From: Pseudomonadota bacterium
GTDB taxonomy: Bacteria > Pseudomonadota > Alphaproteobacteria > Acetobacterales > Acetobacteraceae
Length of the DNA stretch: 20,691 bases
Assembly (NCBI GenBank): GCA_021826485.1
Contig: JAKAZX010000018.1
Location: forward strand, 1-20,691
Reading direction: 5' to 3'
Part shown: positions 6,921 to 13,666 of the stretch, piece by piece
Numbering within the stretch: position 1 is the first letter of the stretch
Layout: each line of letters opens with the position of its first letter
Notes under the pieces: model-generated
What the model was told of the DNA's origin: nothing
What the model saw: the letters and a program-made list of their open reading frames with translations, nothing else
Databases searched by the model: none
Program-made: the position numbers and the translations under genes

Positions 6921-8717
6921 ATGGCAGATCACTCGTCCGGGCACGGACGCAACCGCCTGCGCAGCCGCCGCTGGTTCGACGAACCGCTCGATCCGGCGAT
7001 GACCGCGCTGTATATCGAGCGGTACCTGAATTTCGGCCTGACCCGCGAGGAACTGCAGGGTGGCAAGCCGATCATCGGCATCGCGCAGACCGGGTCCGAC
7101 ATCTCGCCGTGCAACCGGCACCACCTGGACCTTGCTTCACGCGTCCGTGACGGCATCCGTGATGCGGGAGGAATCCCGCTGGAATTCCCCATTCATCCCA
7201 TCCAGGAAACCGGCAAGCGCCCGACCGCGGCGCTCGATCGCAACCTGGCCTATCTCAGCCTGGTGGAAGTCCTGCACGGCTATCCCCTCGACGGCGTCGT
7301 GCTCACCACCGGTTGTGACAAGACGACGCCCGCCTGCCTGATGGGCGCGGCGACGGTGAATATTCCCGCAATCGTGCTTTCCGGCGGCCCAATGCTCGAT
7401 GGTTGGTGGAAGGGTCGGCTGTCCGGCTCCGGCACGATCGTCTGGGAAGGCCGCAAGCTCTATGCCGAGGGGCAGATCGACTACAACCAGTTCATGGACA
7501 TGGTGTGTTCGTCCGCCCCGTCGGTCGGCCATTGCAACACGATGGGTACGGCGAGTTCGATGAACTCCCTCGCCGAGGCCCTTGGCATGTCGCTGCCCGG
7601 CTGTGCCATGATTCCCGGCCCCTACCGCGAACGCGGGCAGATGGCCTACCTGACCGGCAAACGTATCGTCGGGCTGGTGCAGGAGAATCTCCGTCCCTCC
7701 GACATCATGACCAAGCAGGCATTCGAGAATGCCGTGGTCGCCGCGGCCGCGCTGGGCGCCTCCTCGAACTGTCCGATCCACATGGTCGCGATCGCGCGGC
7801 ACATGGGCGTGAAGCATACGCTGGACGACTGGCAGCGCCTTGGTCCGGAGATCCCGCTGCTGGTCGATATGCAGCCGGCCGGGCGGTTTCTGGGGGAACG
7901 GTTCCACCGGGGCGGCGGCGTGCCTGCCGTGCTGAAGGAACTGCTGGATGCCGGAAAGCTGCACGGCAATGCCATGACGGTCACCGGCAAGACGCTCGCC
8001 GAGAATCTCGCCGACGTTCCCGAACCGGACCGCGAAGTGATCCGTCCCTATCGCAAACCGTTGAAGGAACATGCCGGCTACGTGGTCCTCGGCGGCAACC
8101 TGTTCGACAGTGCCGTCATCAAGGTCAGCGTCATCGACGACGCATTCCGCAGACGCTTCCTGTCGAATCCCGATCGGCCGAACGTGTTCGAAGGCAAGGC
8201 GATCGTTTTCGAAGGCCCCGAAGACTATCACACCCGTATCGAGGATCCGGCCCTGGGCGTGGAGGAACAGTCGGTGCTGGTCATCCGCAACGTCGGTCCG
8301 GTAGGCTACCCCGGCAGCGCCGAGGTCGTGAACATGCAGCCGCCCGTCTCGCTGCTGAAGCAGGGGATCGACGCGCTGCCGACGATGGGCGATGGACGTC
8401 AGTCCGGCACATCCGGATCGCCCTCGATCCTGAATGTCTCGCCGGAGGCTGCCGTGGGCGGCGGTCTGGCACTGCTGAAGACCGGCGACATGGTACGCAT
8501 CGACCTAAACGCGCGACGCGTGGACGTGATGATCCCGCCTGACGAACTGGCCGCGCGGCGCGCCGCCTGGACGCCGCCCAAGCTGGTCAACAAGACGCCG
8601 TGGGAAGAAATCTATCGCAGCATGGTGGGTCAGTTGGGCACCGGCGGATGTTTGGAACCGGCAACACTATTCCTCAACGTGCTCGAAACGCACGGCGAGA
8701 GTCGCAACAATCACTGA
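6921..8717 (+). CDS. IlvD/Edd-family sugar-acid dehydratase (arabonate/xylonate type)
   Basis: A 598-residue [Fe-S] dehydratase that removes water from an aldonic acid to give a 2-keto-3-deoxy acid. The three cluster cysteines are visible: Cys64 in DISPCNRHH, Cys132 in TTGCDKTTPA and Cys205 in GHCNTMGTAS. Lys134, after Cys132, matches the carbamylated magnesium-binding lysine of pentonate dehydratases. The C-terminal GRQSGTSGSPS (Ser495, Thr497) is the catalytic loop of this class. The N-terminus RRWFDEPLDPAMTALYIERY and the length of about 600 are typical of the L-arabonate/D-xylonate group rather than of true IlvD (about 560-620, different N-terminus). The ATG at 6921 has a GAAGGGGGAA ribosome binding site. 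The SDR and FAH hydrolase downstream would process its product. Substrate among pentonates, 6-deoxyhexonates and hexonates is undecided. Confidence 0.88.
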   Translation: MADHSSGHGRNRLRSRRWFDEPLDPAMTALYIERYLNFGLTREELQGGKPIIGIAQTGSDISPCNRHHLDLASRVRDGIRDAGGIPLEFPIHPIQETGKRPTAALDRNLAYLSLVEVLHGYPLDGVVLTTGCDKTTPACLMGAATVNIPAIVLSGGPMLDGWWKGRLSGSGTIVWEGRKLYAEGQIDYNQFMDMVCSSAPSVGHCNTMGTASSMNSLAEALGMSLPGCAMIPGPYRERGQMAYLTGKRIVGLVQENLRPSDIMTKQAFENAVVAAAALGASSNCPIHMVAIARHMGVKHTLDDWQRLGPEIPLLVDMQPAGRFLGERFHRGGGVPAVLKELLDAGKLHGNAMTVTGKTLAENLADVPEPDREVIRPYRKPLKEHAGYVVLGGNLFDSAVIKVSVIDDAFRRRFLSNPDRPNVFEGKAIVFEGPEDYHTRIEDPALGVEEQSVLVIRNVGPVGYPGSAEVVNMQPPVSLLKQGIDALPTMGDGRQSGTSGSPSILNVSPEAAVGGGLALLKTGDMVRIDLNARRVDVMIPPDELAARRAAWTPPKLVNKTPWEEIYRSMVGQLGTGGCLEPATLFLNVLETHGESRNNH

Positions 8718-8756
8718 CATTGTAGATAATTCCGGGCGCAAATGGAGGCGATGACG

Positions 8757-9506
8757 ATGGCGGGCAGACTGGCGGGGAAGGCGGCGTTCTGCACGGCGGC
8801 GGCACAGGGCATCGGTCGGGCGGTCGCCCTTGCCTTCGCCGCCGAGGGCGCGCAGGTCTTCGCAACCGACATCAACGAGGCGAAGGTCGCCGAAATCGCC
8901 GGACCGGCCATTCGTACGTCCCGTCTCGACGTGCTCGACGCTGCAGCAGTGGAAAAGATGGCCGAGAGCGTGGGCGCGGTGGACATCCTGTTCAACTGCG
9001 CCGGGGTCGTGCATCAGGGTGCGGTACTGGAAGCAACCGAGCAGGACTGGACCGCTGCATTCGACCTGAATGCGCGCGCGCAGTTCCGCACCATCAAGGC
9101 GTTCCTGCCCGCGATGCTGGCAAATGGCGGAGGGTCGATCATCAACATCGCCTCCGTTGCCAGCAGCATCAAGGGTATTGCCAATCGGTTCGTGTACGGG
9201 GCCAGCAAGGCCGCGGTGATCGGACTGACCAAGTCGGTCGCCGCCGACTACGTGCGGCAGGGCATTCGCTGCAATGCCATCTGCCCGGGCACCGTGCAGT
9301 CGCCCAGCCTGGATGATCGGATCGCGGCGAACGCTGCGCAGGCCGGATCTCTCGAGGCCGCGCGGGCTGCGTTCGTCGCGCGCCAGGCGATGGGGCGGCT
9401 CGGCACCGCTGAGGAGATCGCCGCCGGCGCAGTGTATCTCGCGAGTGACGAAAGCCAGTTTGTCACCGGCCAGACGCTGGTCATCGACGGCGGCGTGACG
9501 CTCTGA
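8757..9506 (+). CDS. DHRS6-like short-chain dehydrogenase, probable 2-keto-3-deoxy sugar-acid 4-dehydrogenase
   Basis: A 249-residue classical SDR. It has the cofactor motif TAAAQGIG (residues 13-20), Asp in ATDINE (a sign of NAD rather than NADP preference), FNCAG, catalytic Ser133 in IASVASS, and Tyr147 and Lys151 in YGASK. The sequence follows the DHRS6/BDH2 pattern closely (SVASS-KG-NR-VYxxxKAAVIGLTKSVAAD, CPGTV-SPS, SDES-VTGQ). Bacterial members of this branch include the 2-keto-3-deoxy-L-fuconate and related pentonate 4-dehydrogenases. Oxidation at C4 would turn the dehydratase product into a 2,4-diketo-3-deoxy acid, the substrate expected for the FAH hydrolase. The ATG at 8757 lies eight bases after GGAGG (8744-8748); ATGs at 8742 and 8751 are too close to that site or upstream of it. 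3-Hydroxybutyrate dehydrogenase is the alternative. Confidence 0.85.
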   Translation: MAGRLAGKAAFCTAAAQGIGRAVALAFAAEGAQVFATDINEAKVAEIAGPAIRTSRLDVLDAAAVEKMAESVGAVDILFNCAGVVHQGAVLEATEQDWTAAFDLNARAQFRTIKAFLPAMLANGGGSIINIASVASSIKGIANRFVYGASKAAVIGLTKSVAADYVRQGIRCNAICPGTVQSPSLDDRIAANAAQAGSLEAARAAFVARQAMGRLGTAEEIAAGAVYLASDESQFVTGQTLVIDGGVTL

Positions 9507-9908
9507 ATGCGCCGGACCATATCCTCCGGCTCCAGCTTCGAGCGCGAAATCGGCTATGCGCGCGCCGTTGTCGAGGGAGACTGGATATTCGTCTCGGGTA
9601 CGACCGGCTTCGACTACGCGACCATGACCATTTCTGGCGACGTCGTGGTGCAGACCGAACGGTGTCTGGCGAACATCGGCGCAGCGCTGGCGGAGGCAGG
9701 CGGCAGCTTTGCCGATGTGGTCCGAGTGCGCTACATTCTGCCGGACGCTCGCGACTTTGCCGCCTGCTGGCCGTCGCTTCGCCGCTGCTTCGCTGCGGCG
9801 CCGCCGGCCGCCACGATGATCGAAGCGGGCCTTGCTGACCCGCGCATGCGTATCGAAATAGAAGTGACCGCGCGCCGCCGCGCGGCTGAGAAGGAGCCCC
9901 TCGCATGA
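9507..9908 (+). CDS. RidA (YjgF/YER057c/UK114) family protein lacking the imine-deaminase arginine
   Basis: A 133-residue single-domain protein of the chorismate mutase-like trimer fold. Typical stretches are YARAVVEGDWIFVSGTTG near the N-terminus, TERCLANIGAALAEAGGSFA in the middle and RIEIEVTA at the end. In RidA proper an arginine (Arg105 in E. coli) in the VARLP stretch binds the carboxylate of 2-aminoacrylate. Here the equivalent stretch is IEAGLADP, with Gly108 at that position. It is therefore unlikely to be a 2-aminoacrylate deaminase and fits the other Rid subfamilies, whose functions are mostly unknown. Its ATG directly follows the SDR stop without a clear ribosome binding site, and its stop overlaps the FAH start, so it is embedded in the pathway. 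A role in handling an unstable diketo or enol intermediate is possible but only inferred. Confidence 0.88.
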   Translation: MRRTISSGSSFEREIGYARAVVEGDWIFVSGTTGFDYATMTISGDVVVQTERCLANIGAALAEAGGSFADVVRVRYILPDARDFAACWPSLRRCFAAAPPAATMIEAGLADPRMRIEIEVTARRRAAEKEPLA

Positions 9909-10750
9909 AACTGCTGCGGTATGGCAACACGGGTGCGGAGCGACCGGCCGTGCTGGACGCCAAGGGCCAGATGCGCGACCTTTCCGGCGTCGTGCAGGAT
10001 TTCGATGCCGCCGCGCTTTCGGCCGCCGGCCTTGCCAAGCTCGCGGCGGTTGATACGTCGTCGCTGCCGCTGGTACAGGGCCAGCATCGCATCGGTCCCT
10101 GCGTCCCGCGTCCGCTGAACTTCATCTGCATCGGCCTGAACTACGCGGATCATGCTGCGGAAAGCAACATGCCGGTGCCGAAAGAGCCGGTGGTGTTTCT
10201 CAAGTCGCTCGGCGCGTTCTGCGGCCCCAATGACGACGTACGAATCCCCCGCGGCTCGAGAAAGACCGACTGGGAAGTGGAACTCGGCGTCGTCATCGGT
10301 AGCCGTGCCGCCTATGTGCCGGAGCATGAAGCCATGAACCATGTCGCCGGCTACTGCGTGATCAATGACGTGAGCGAGCGCGAATACCAGCTCGAACGCG
10401 GGGGCACCTGGGACAAAGGCAAAGGCTGCGACACATTCGGCCCGGTCGGCCCGTGGCTGGTGACCCGTGATGAAATTCCCGATCCGCAGAACCTGGCGAT
10501 GTGGCTGGATGTGGACGGCCAGGCGATGCAGCGCGGAAACACGCGGACCATGGTGTTCGATGTTCGCAAGCTGGTGTCCTATGTCAGCCATTTCATCACG
10601 CTGCATCCTGGTGATCTGATCAGCACCGGAACGCCGCCCGGCGTCGGATCGGGAAAGAAGCCCGAACCCATCTTCCTCCGCGCGGGCCAGACTATGCGGC
10701 TTGGCATCGAGGGGCTTGGCGACCAGCAGCAGCGTACCGTCACCGCGTGA
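9905..10750 (+). CDS. Fumarylacetoacetate hydrolase-family protein, probable 2,4-diketo-3-deoxy sugar-acid hydrolase
   Basis: A 281-residue FAH-fold hydrolase. Residues 1-65 form the small N-terminal domain and the rest the catalytic domain. FICIGLNYADHAAES opens the catalytic domain. The divalent-metal ligands are Glu124 and Glu126 in DWEVELG and Asp155 in INDVSERE. YQLERGGTWDKGKGCDTFGP and ISTGTPPGVGSG complete the pattern seen in L-2,4-diketo-3-deoxyrhamnonate and fuconate hydrolases (LRA6-type), which cleave the C-C bond to pyruvate plus a hydroxy acid. Close relatives are often labelled ureidoglycolate lyase, a name that does not fit the dehydratase and SDR here. AAGGAG (9891-9896) lies eight bases before the ATG, which overlaps the RidA stop. 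Its own stop overlaps the GTG of the HAD gene. The product would be lactate, glycolate or glycerate depending on the sugar acid. Confidence 0.87.
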   Translation: MKLLRYGNTGAERPAVLDAKGQMRDLSGVVQDFDAAALSAAGLAKLAAVDTSSLPLVQGQHRIGPCVPRPLNFICIGLNYADHAAESNMPVPKEPVVFLKSLGAFCGPNDDVRIPRGSRKTDWEVELGVVIGSRAAYVPEHEAMNHVAGYCVINDVSEREYQLERGGTWDKGKGCDTFGPVGPWLVTRDEIPDPQNLAMWLDVDGQAMQRGNTRTMVFDVRKLVSYVSHFITLHPGDLISTGTPPGVGSGKKPEPIFLRAGQTMRLGIEGLGDQQQRTVTA

Positions 10751-11559
10751 GCATTGCGGCGATCCGGCTCGTTGTCAGTGATGTCGATGGCACACTGATC
10801 GGTCCGGATCGCTCGCTCGCTCCATCCACCGTAGCGGCGGCGGCGCGCTTGCGAGCAGCCGGCATTCCGCTCGCCCTGGTCAGCAGCCGGCCGCCGCGCG
10901 GTCTCGATATGATCGCCCATGCACTCGGGCTCGACGCGCCACGGGCCGGCTACAACGGCGCGGTGATTGAGGATGCTGCGGGGACGGTCATCGAACAGCA
11001 CTGCATTGCGGCGCAGGTCGCGCGGGCCGTCGTGGAGATGTTGCAGGCCGCACGTGTCGATGTGTGGGTGTTCGCGCGGGACACATGGCTGCTGACCGAC
11101 GACCGCGGCCCCTATGTGCGGCATGAAAGCGAGGCGGTGGCAATGCGCTGGCAACAGGTGCCGGATTTGTCGCCCTGCCTCGATACCGCCCATAAGATCA
11201 TGGCGTCCAGTGCCGACCATGCGCGTATTGCCTCGCTTGAGCGGGAGTTGCAGAAGCGTGTCGGCGACCGCGCGGCGGTACACCGGTCCCAGCCGTACTA
11301 TCTCGATATCACGCATCCAGACGCCGACAAGGGCAAGGCCGCCGGGGCGCTCGCCCGGCTGCTGGACGTTCCGTTGGGCGCCATGGCCTGTCTCGGCGAC
11401 ATGTCGAACGACCTGCCGATGTTCGCGATCGCCGGCCTTGCCATCGCAATGGGTAATGCATCCGACGCCGTAAAGCGGGCGGCTCATGCCACCACACTGG
11501 CCAACGACGCGGGCGGCTGGAGCGCCGCGATCGATCGCTACGTGCTGCCCGCACATTGA
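10747..11559 (+). CDS. Cof-type HAD-IIB phosphatase
   Basis: A 270-residue haloacid dehalogenase-superfamily hydrolase. Motif I is VSDVDGT, with nucleophile Asp12 and acid/base Asp14. Motif II is LVSSRPP, with the hydroxyl residue at the end of a hydrophobic strand. Motif III lysine lies in DADKGKAAG, and motif IV is GDMSNDLPMF. The roughly 110-residue insert between motifs II and III is the type IIB cap of Cof proteins, which dephosphorylate sugar phosphates and similar small molecules. The start is a GTG overlapping the FAH stop (GTGA). No ribosome binding site is visible, so translation probably depends on coupling. It sits at the end of a pathway that needs no phosphorylated intermediate, so its job could be detoxifying a stray sugar phosphate or serving the glycosyltransferase that follows. 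The substrate is unknown. Confidence 0.87.
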   Translation: MSIAAIRLVVSDVDGTLIGPDRSLAPSTVAAAARLRAAGIPLALVSSRPPRGLDMIAHALGLDAPRAGYNGAVIEDAAGTVIEQHCIAAQVARAVVEMLQAARVDVWVFARDTWLLTDDRGPYVRHESEAVAMRWQQVPDLSPCLDTAHKIMASSADHARIASLERELQKRVGDRAAVHRSQPYYLDITHPDADKGKAAGALARLLDVPLGAMACLGDMSNDLPMFAIAGLAIAMGNASDAVKRAAHATTLANDAGGWSAAIDRYVLPAH

Positions 11560-12995
11560 GACCGCAACGTGCCGTACTGGCGCTGATCGTCGCCGGCACA
11601 ATGGTGCGGGTGGCCTTCGGCGCTGCGATCGGTCTCGGGATCGACGAAAGCTACATGGTCGCTGCTGGCCGCGACCTGCATCTGGCCTATTTCGATCACC
11701 CGCCATTGGCCTGGTGGCTGGCCGCCGGGGCCGCTCGGCTGACGGGCACCGATGCGCATCTGGTGGTCCGCCTGCCGTTCATTTTGCTGTTTGCACTGTC
11801 CACCTGGCTGATGTTCCGCCTGACCGCCGCGCTGTTCAGCCAGCGCGCCGGCGTCTGGGCGGCGTTGGCGCTCAATCTCTCGCCGGTGTTCGGGGTGACG
11901 AGTGGGGGGTGGGTCCTGCCTGATGGTCCCCTTGTTTGCGCTCTGCTGGCCGCCGCCATTGCCCTCGTGCATGCGCTTGGGACGGGAGCGTGGCGGTGGT
12001 GGCTCGCGGCCGGTGTTGGTGCCGGGCTGGCATTGCTGGCGAAGTATAACGCCGCCCTGGTACTGGCGGGGGCCCTGCTCTACCTTGCCACCCAACCCCG
12101 GCATCGCCACTGGCTGCTGCGGCCGCAGCCGTATGTGGCGGCGTTCGTGGCGATCGTGCTGTTCGCGCCGGTGATTGCCTGGAACGCTGCCCACGGCTGG
12201 GCAAGCTTTGCGTTCCAAGGGGGGCGCGCAGGTGGCGCAGGCCTTCGGCCGCTCGGCCCGCTGATCGTGCTCGGCGGAGAAGCCGTTTATCTGTTGCCAT
12301 GGATCTGGCTGCCGTTGGTGCTCGCCGGCCTCGGCGCGCTGCGGGCAGGGCCGGCAGACTCACGTCGCTGGTTGCTGTTCTGCCTGGGGGCGCCGGCCGT
12401 GGTGCTGTTCGCGGTGGTCGCACTGCGTACCAAGACCGTGATGTTCCACTGGGCCGCTCCCGGCTATCTCATGCTGTTCCCGCTGCTGGGAAGCCTGCTG
12501 GAACGGCTGCCGGCGCGGCTGACGCGCCCGGTGGCAGCCATCACTGCGGTGTTGCTTCTCGCAGGACTCGGCGTCGTCGCGACGGAAGTGCGCTGGGAAT
12601 GGCTGTCTTTACCGCGCGATCCCGGTGCGGAAGCAGTGGACTGGTCGGCGCTGCGGCCGGCCCTGGCCGCCCGCGGGCTGCTCGATCGGCCGAACACCGT
12701 CGTCGGCGCAACCGGCTGGCGGGAGGCCGGAAAGATCGATTACGGCCTGGGCGGCGCGGCAACGGTGATCTGCCTCAGCCGCGATCCGCGCGAATATGGC
12801 CTGATCGCGCCACTCGCCGCCTTCGTGGGCAAGGATGTAGTGATCGTCGCGCGCCGCCCGGTCAGCGCCGAGACGCTTGCCGCCCAAGGCATTCGGTTTG
12901 CCTCCGTCGCGCCGATCGATCGTGTTCCGCTTGACCCGGCCGTACGGCCGGGACTGCAGGTTCAACTCTATCTTGGTGCCGGCCTGCAGCCATAG
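11556..12995 (+). CDS. Family 39 (PMT_2/ArnT-like) integral membrane glycosyltransferase
   Basis: A 479-residue polytopic membrane protein. An N-terminal hydrophobic helix (residues 6-28) is followed by the acidic GIDESY motif (Asp30, Glu31), which in this fold faces the periplasm and takes part in catalysis. YFDHPPLAWW (45-54) and GWVLPDGPL are conserved in lipid-linked sugar transferases of this kind. Many hydrophobic segments follow, and the last 130 residues form a soluble, probably periplasmic domain. Such enzymes move a sugar from a polyprenyl-phosphate donor to lipid A, a glycolipid or a protein; the acceptor cannot be told here. The frame begins with TTG at 11556, overlapping the HAD stop. 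This start is uncertain, and ATG at codon 16 is an alternative that would shorten the first helix. It closes the region 2 gene run; a 208-bp gap follows. Confidence 0.85.
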   Translation: MRPQRAVLALIVAGTMVRVAFGAAIGLGIDESYMVAAGRDLHLAYFDHPPLAWWLAAGAARLTGTDAHLVVRLPFILLFALSTWLMFRLTAALFSQRAGVWAALALNLSPVFGVTSGGWVLPDGPLVCALLAAAIALVHALGTGAWRWWLAAGVGAGLALLAKYNAALVLAGALLYLATQPRHRHWLLRPQPYVAAFVAIVLFAPVIAWNAAHGWASFAFQGGRAGGAGLRPLGPLIVLGGEAVYLLPWIWLPLVLAGLGALRAGPADSRRWLLFCLGAPAVVLFAVVALRTKTVMFHWAAPGYLMLFPLLGSLLERLPARLTRPVAAITAVLLLAGLGVVATEVRWEWLSLPRDPGAEAVDWSALRPALAARGLLDRPNTVVGATGWREAGKIDYGLGGAATVICLSRDPREYGLIAPLAAFVGKDVVIVARRPVSAETLAAQGIRFASVAPIDRVPLDPAVRPGLQVQLYLGAGLQP

Positions 12996-13132
12996 CGGCA
13001 AGGGCGATCAAGTCTACTAACCCACTGAATTCATGACCGGCCGGATGCCAATTCTCCCGGCGTCCCAGCAGCCAGGGCAGGCTGACCCGCGACCGTCCCG
13101 CCATGAAACTGCGCGTGCCTGGCGCCGAAGGC

Positions 13133-13146
13133 TTGACCCAGATCAA
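13133..13146 (+). promoter_or_regulatory. FNR/FixK/DNR-type anaerobox
   Basis: TTGAC (13133-13137), CCAG and ATCAA (13142-13146) fit the FNR-family consensus TTGAY-N4-RTCAA at every defined position. The box lies 57 bp before the start of the host-attachment gene. If it sits at -41.5 like class II activated promoters, transcription would begin near 13181 and leave a short leader of about 23 bases. No other full match was seen in the window. It predicts induction of the following glucan phosphorylase and hydrogenase genes under low oxygen. The regulator itself is not encoded here. Confidence 0.72.
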
Positions 13147-13203
13147 GCCACGTCACCGCGATGTCCGTTAACCAAGACCGAACAGAGAGCCGGGGAACGC
13201 CCC

Positions 13204-13650
13204 ATGCCAACCGAATCGGCCAAGCTGTGGATTCTGGTCACCGACGGCCACCGTGCGCGGATCATGATAGCGGATGCGGCTGAGGGACGGTTTCGCACCC
13301 TGCTGCCGCTCGGAGTATGTGAATACCCCTACTGCCCCCCGCCACTGCGCAATGAAATTGCTCACCGGCAGTTCGGCCAGTTTGCCTCTGACGTGGCGGA
13401 TCGTCTCGACAAATACGCTGCGGCAGGAGCGTTCGACACACTGCTTCTGATCGCCCCGGCCATGGTGACGCGCGAAATCCGCGAACTGCTGTCCCCGGCG
13501 ACTTTGGGGCGCATTGTCAGCACCCTGAATGAGGATTATGCGGCTCTCGACGACGACGCGCTGTCGGCCCGGATCACCCGATGGTGGCTGCCACCTGCCG
13601 GAGCAATCGAACGGGCCGGTGACTGCGCGCCCGGCCCGATGACACTTTGA
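13204..13650 (+). CDS. Host attachment family protein (COG5622-like)
   Basis: A 148-residue soluble protein of the family named 'protein required for attachment to host cells', related to the archaeal/bacterial release-factor eRF1-like fold. The N-terminus KLWILVTDGHRARIMIAD is the hallmark strand-turn with DGxxARI. A central segment, HRQFGQFASDVADRLDKYAAA, and FDTLLLIAPAMVTREIRELL complete the pattern. No export signal or membrane segment is seen, so a direct surface role is doubtful. The family name rests on a plant-attachment phenotype, and the biochemical function is unknown. The ATG at 13204 follows GGGGAA by six bases; the frame is open upstream to 13033, but the N-terminal extension would cover the FNR box and does not look like the family. 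As first gene after that box it is predicted to be induced by oxygen limitation together with glgP, 16 bp downstream. Confidence 0.82.
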   Translation: MPTESAKLWILVTDGHRARIMIADAAEGRFRTLLPLGVCEYPYCPPPLRNEIAHRQFGQFASDVADRLDKYAAAGAFDTLLLIAPAMVTREIRELLSPATLGRIVSTLNEDYAALDDDALSARITRWWLPPAGAIERAGDCAPGPMTL

Positions 13651-13666
13651 ACCTTCGTCATTGACC

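Noticed and set aside
3023..10750. Purine or ureide catabolism operon (xanthine dehydrogenase, PuuE-type allantoinase, RidA, ureidoglycolate lyase)
   Set aside because: Each gene could receive such a label by homology, but the IlvD/Edd dehydratase and DHRS6-like SDR have no place in that pathway, there is no urate or allantoate gene, and the FAH protein has the sugar-acid hydrolase pattern. It is kept only as an alternative for the first three genes.
12996..13203. Intrinsic terminator or small RNA after the glycosyltransferase gene
   Set aside because: Only short GC palindromes such as CCGGCCGG are present, without a T run. Nothing beyond the FNR box and ribosome binding site can be supported.
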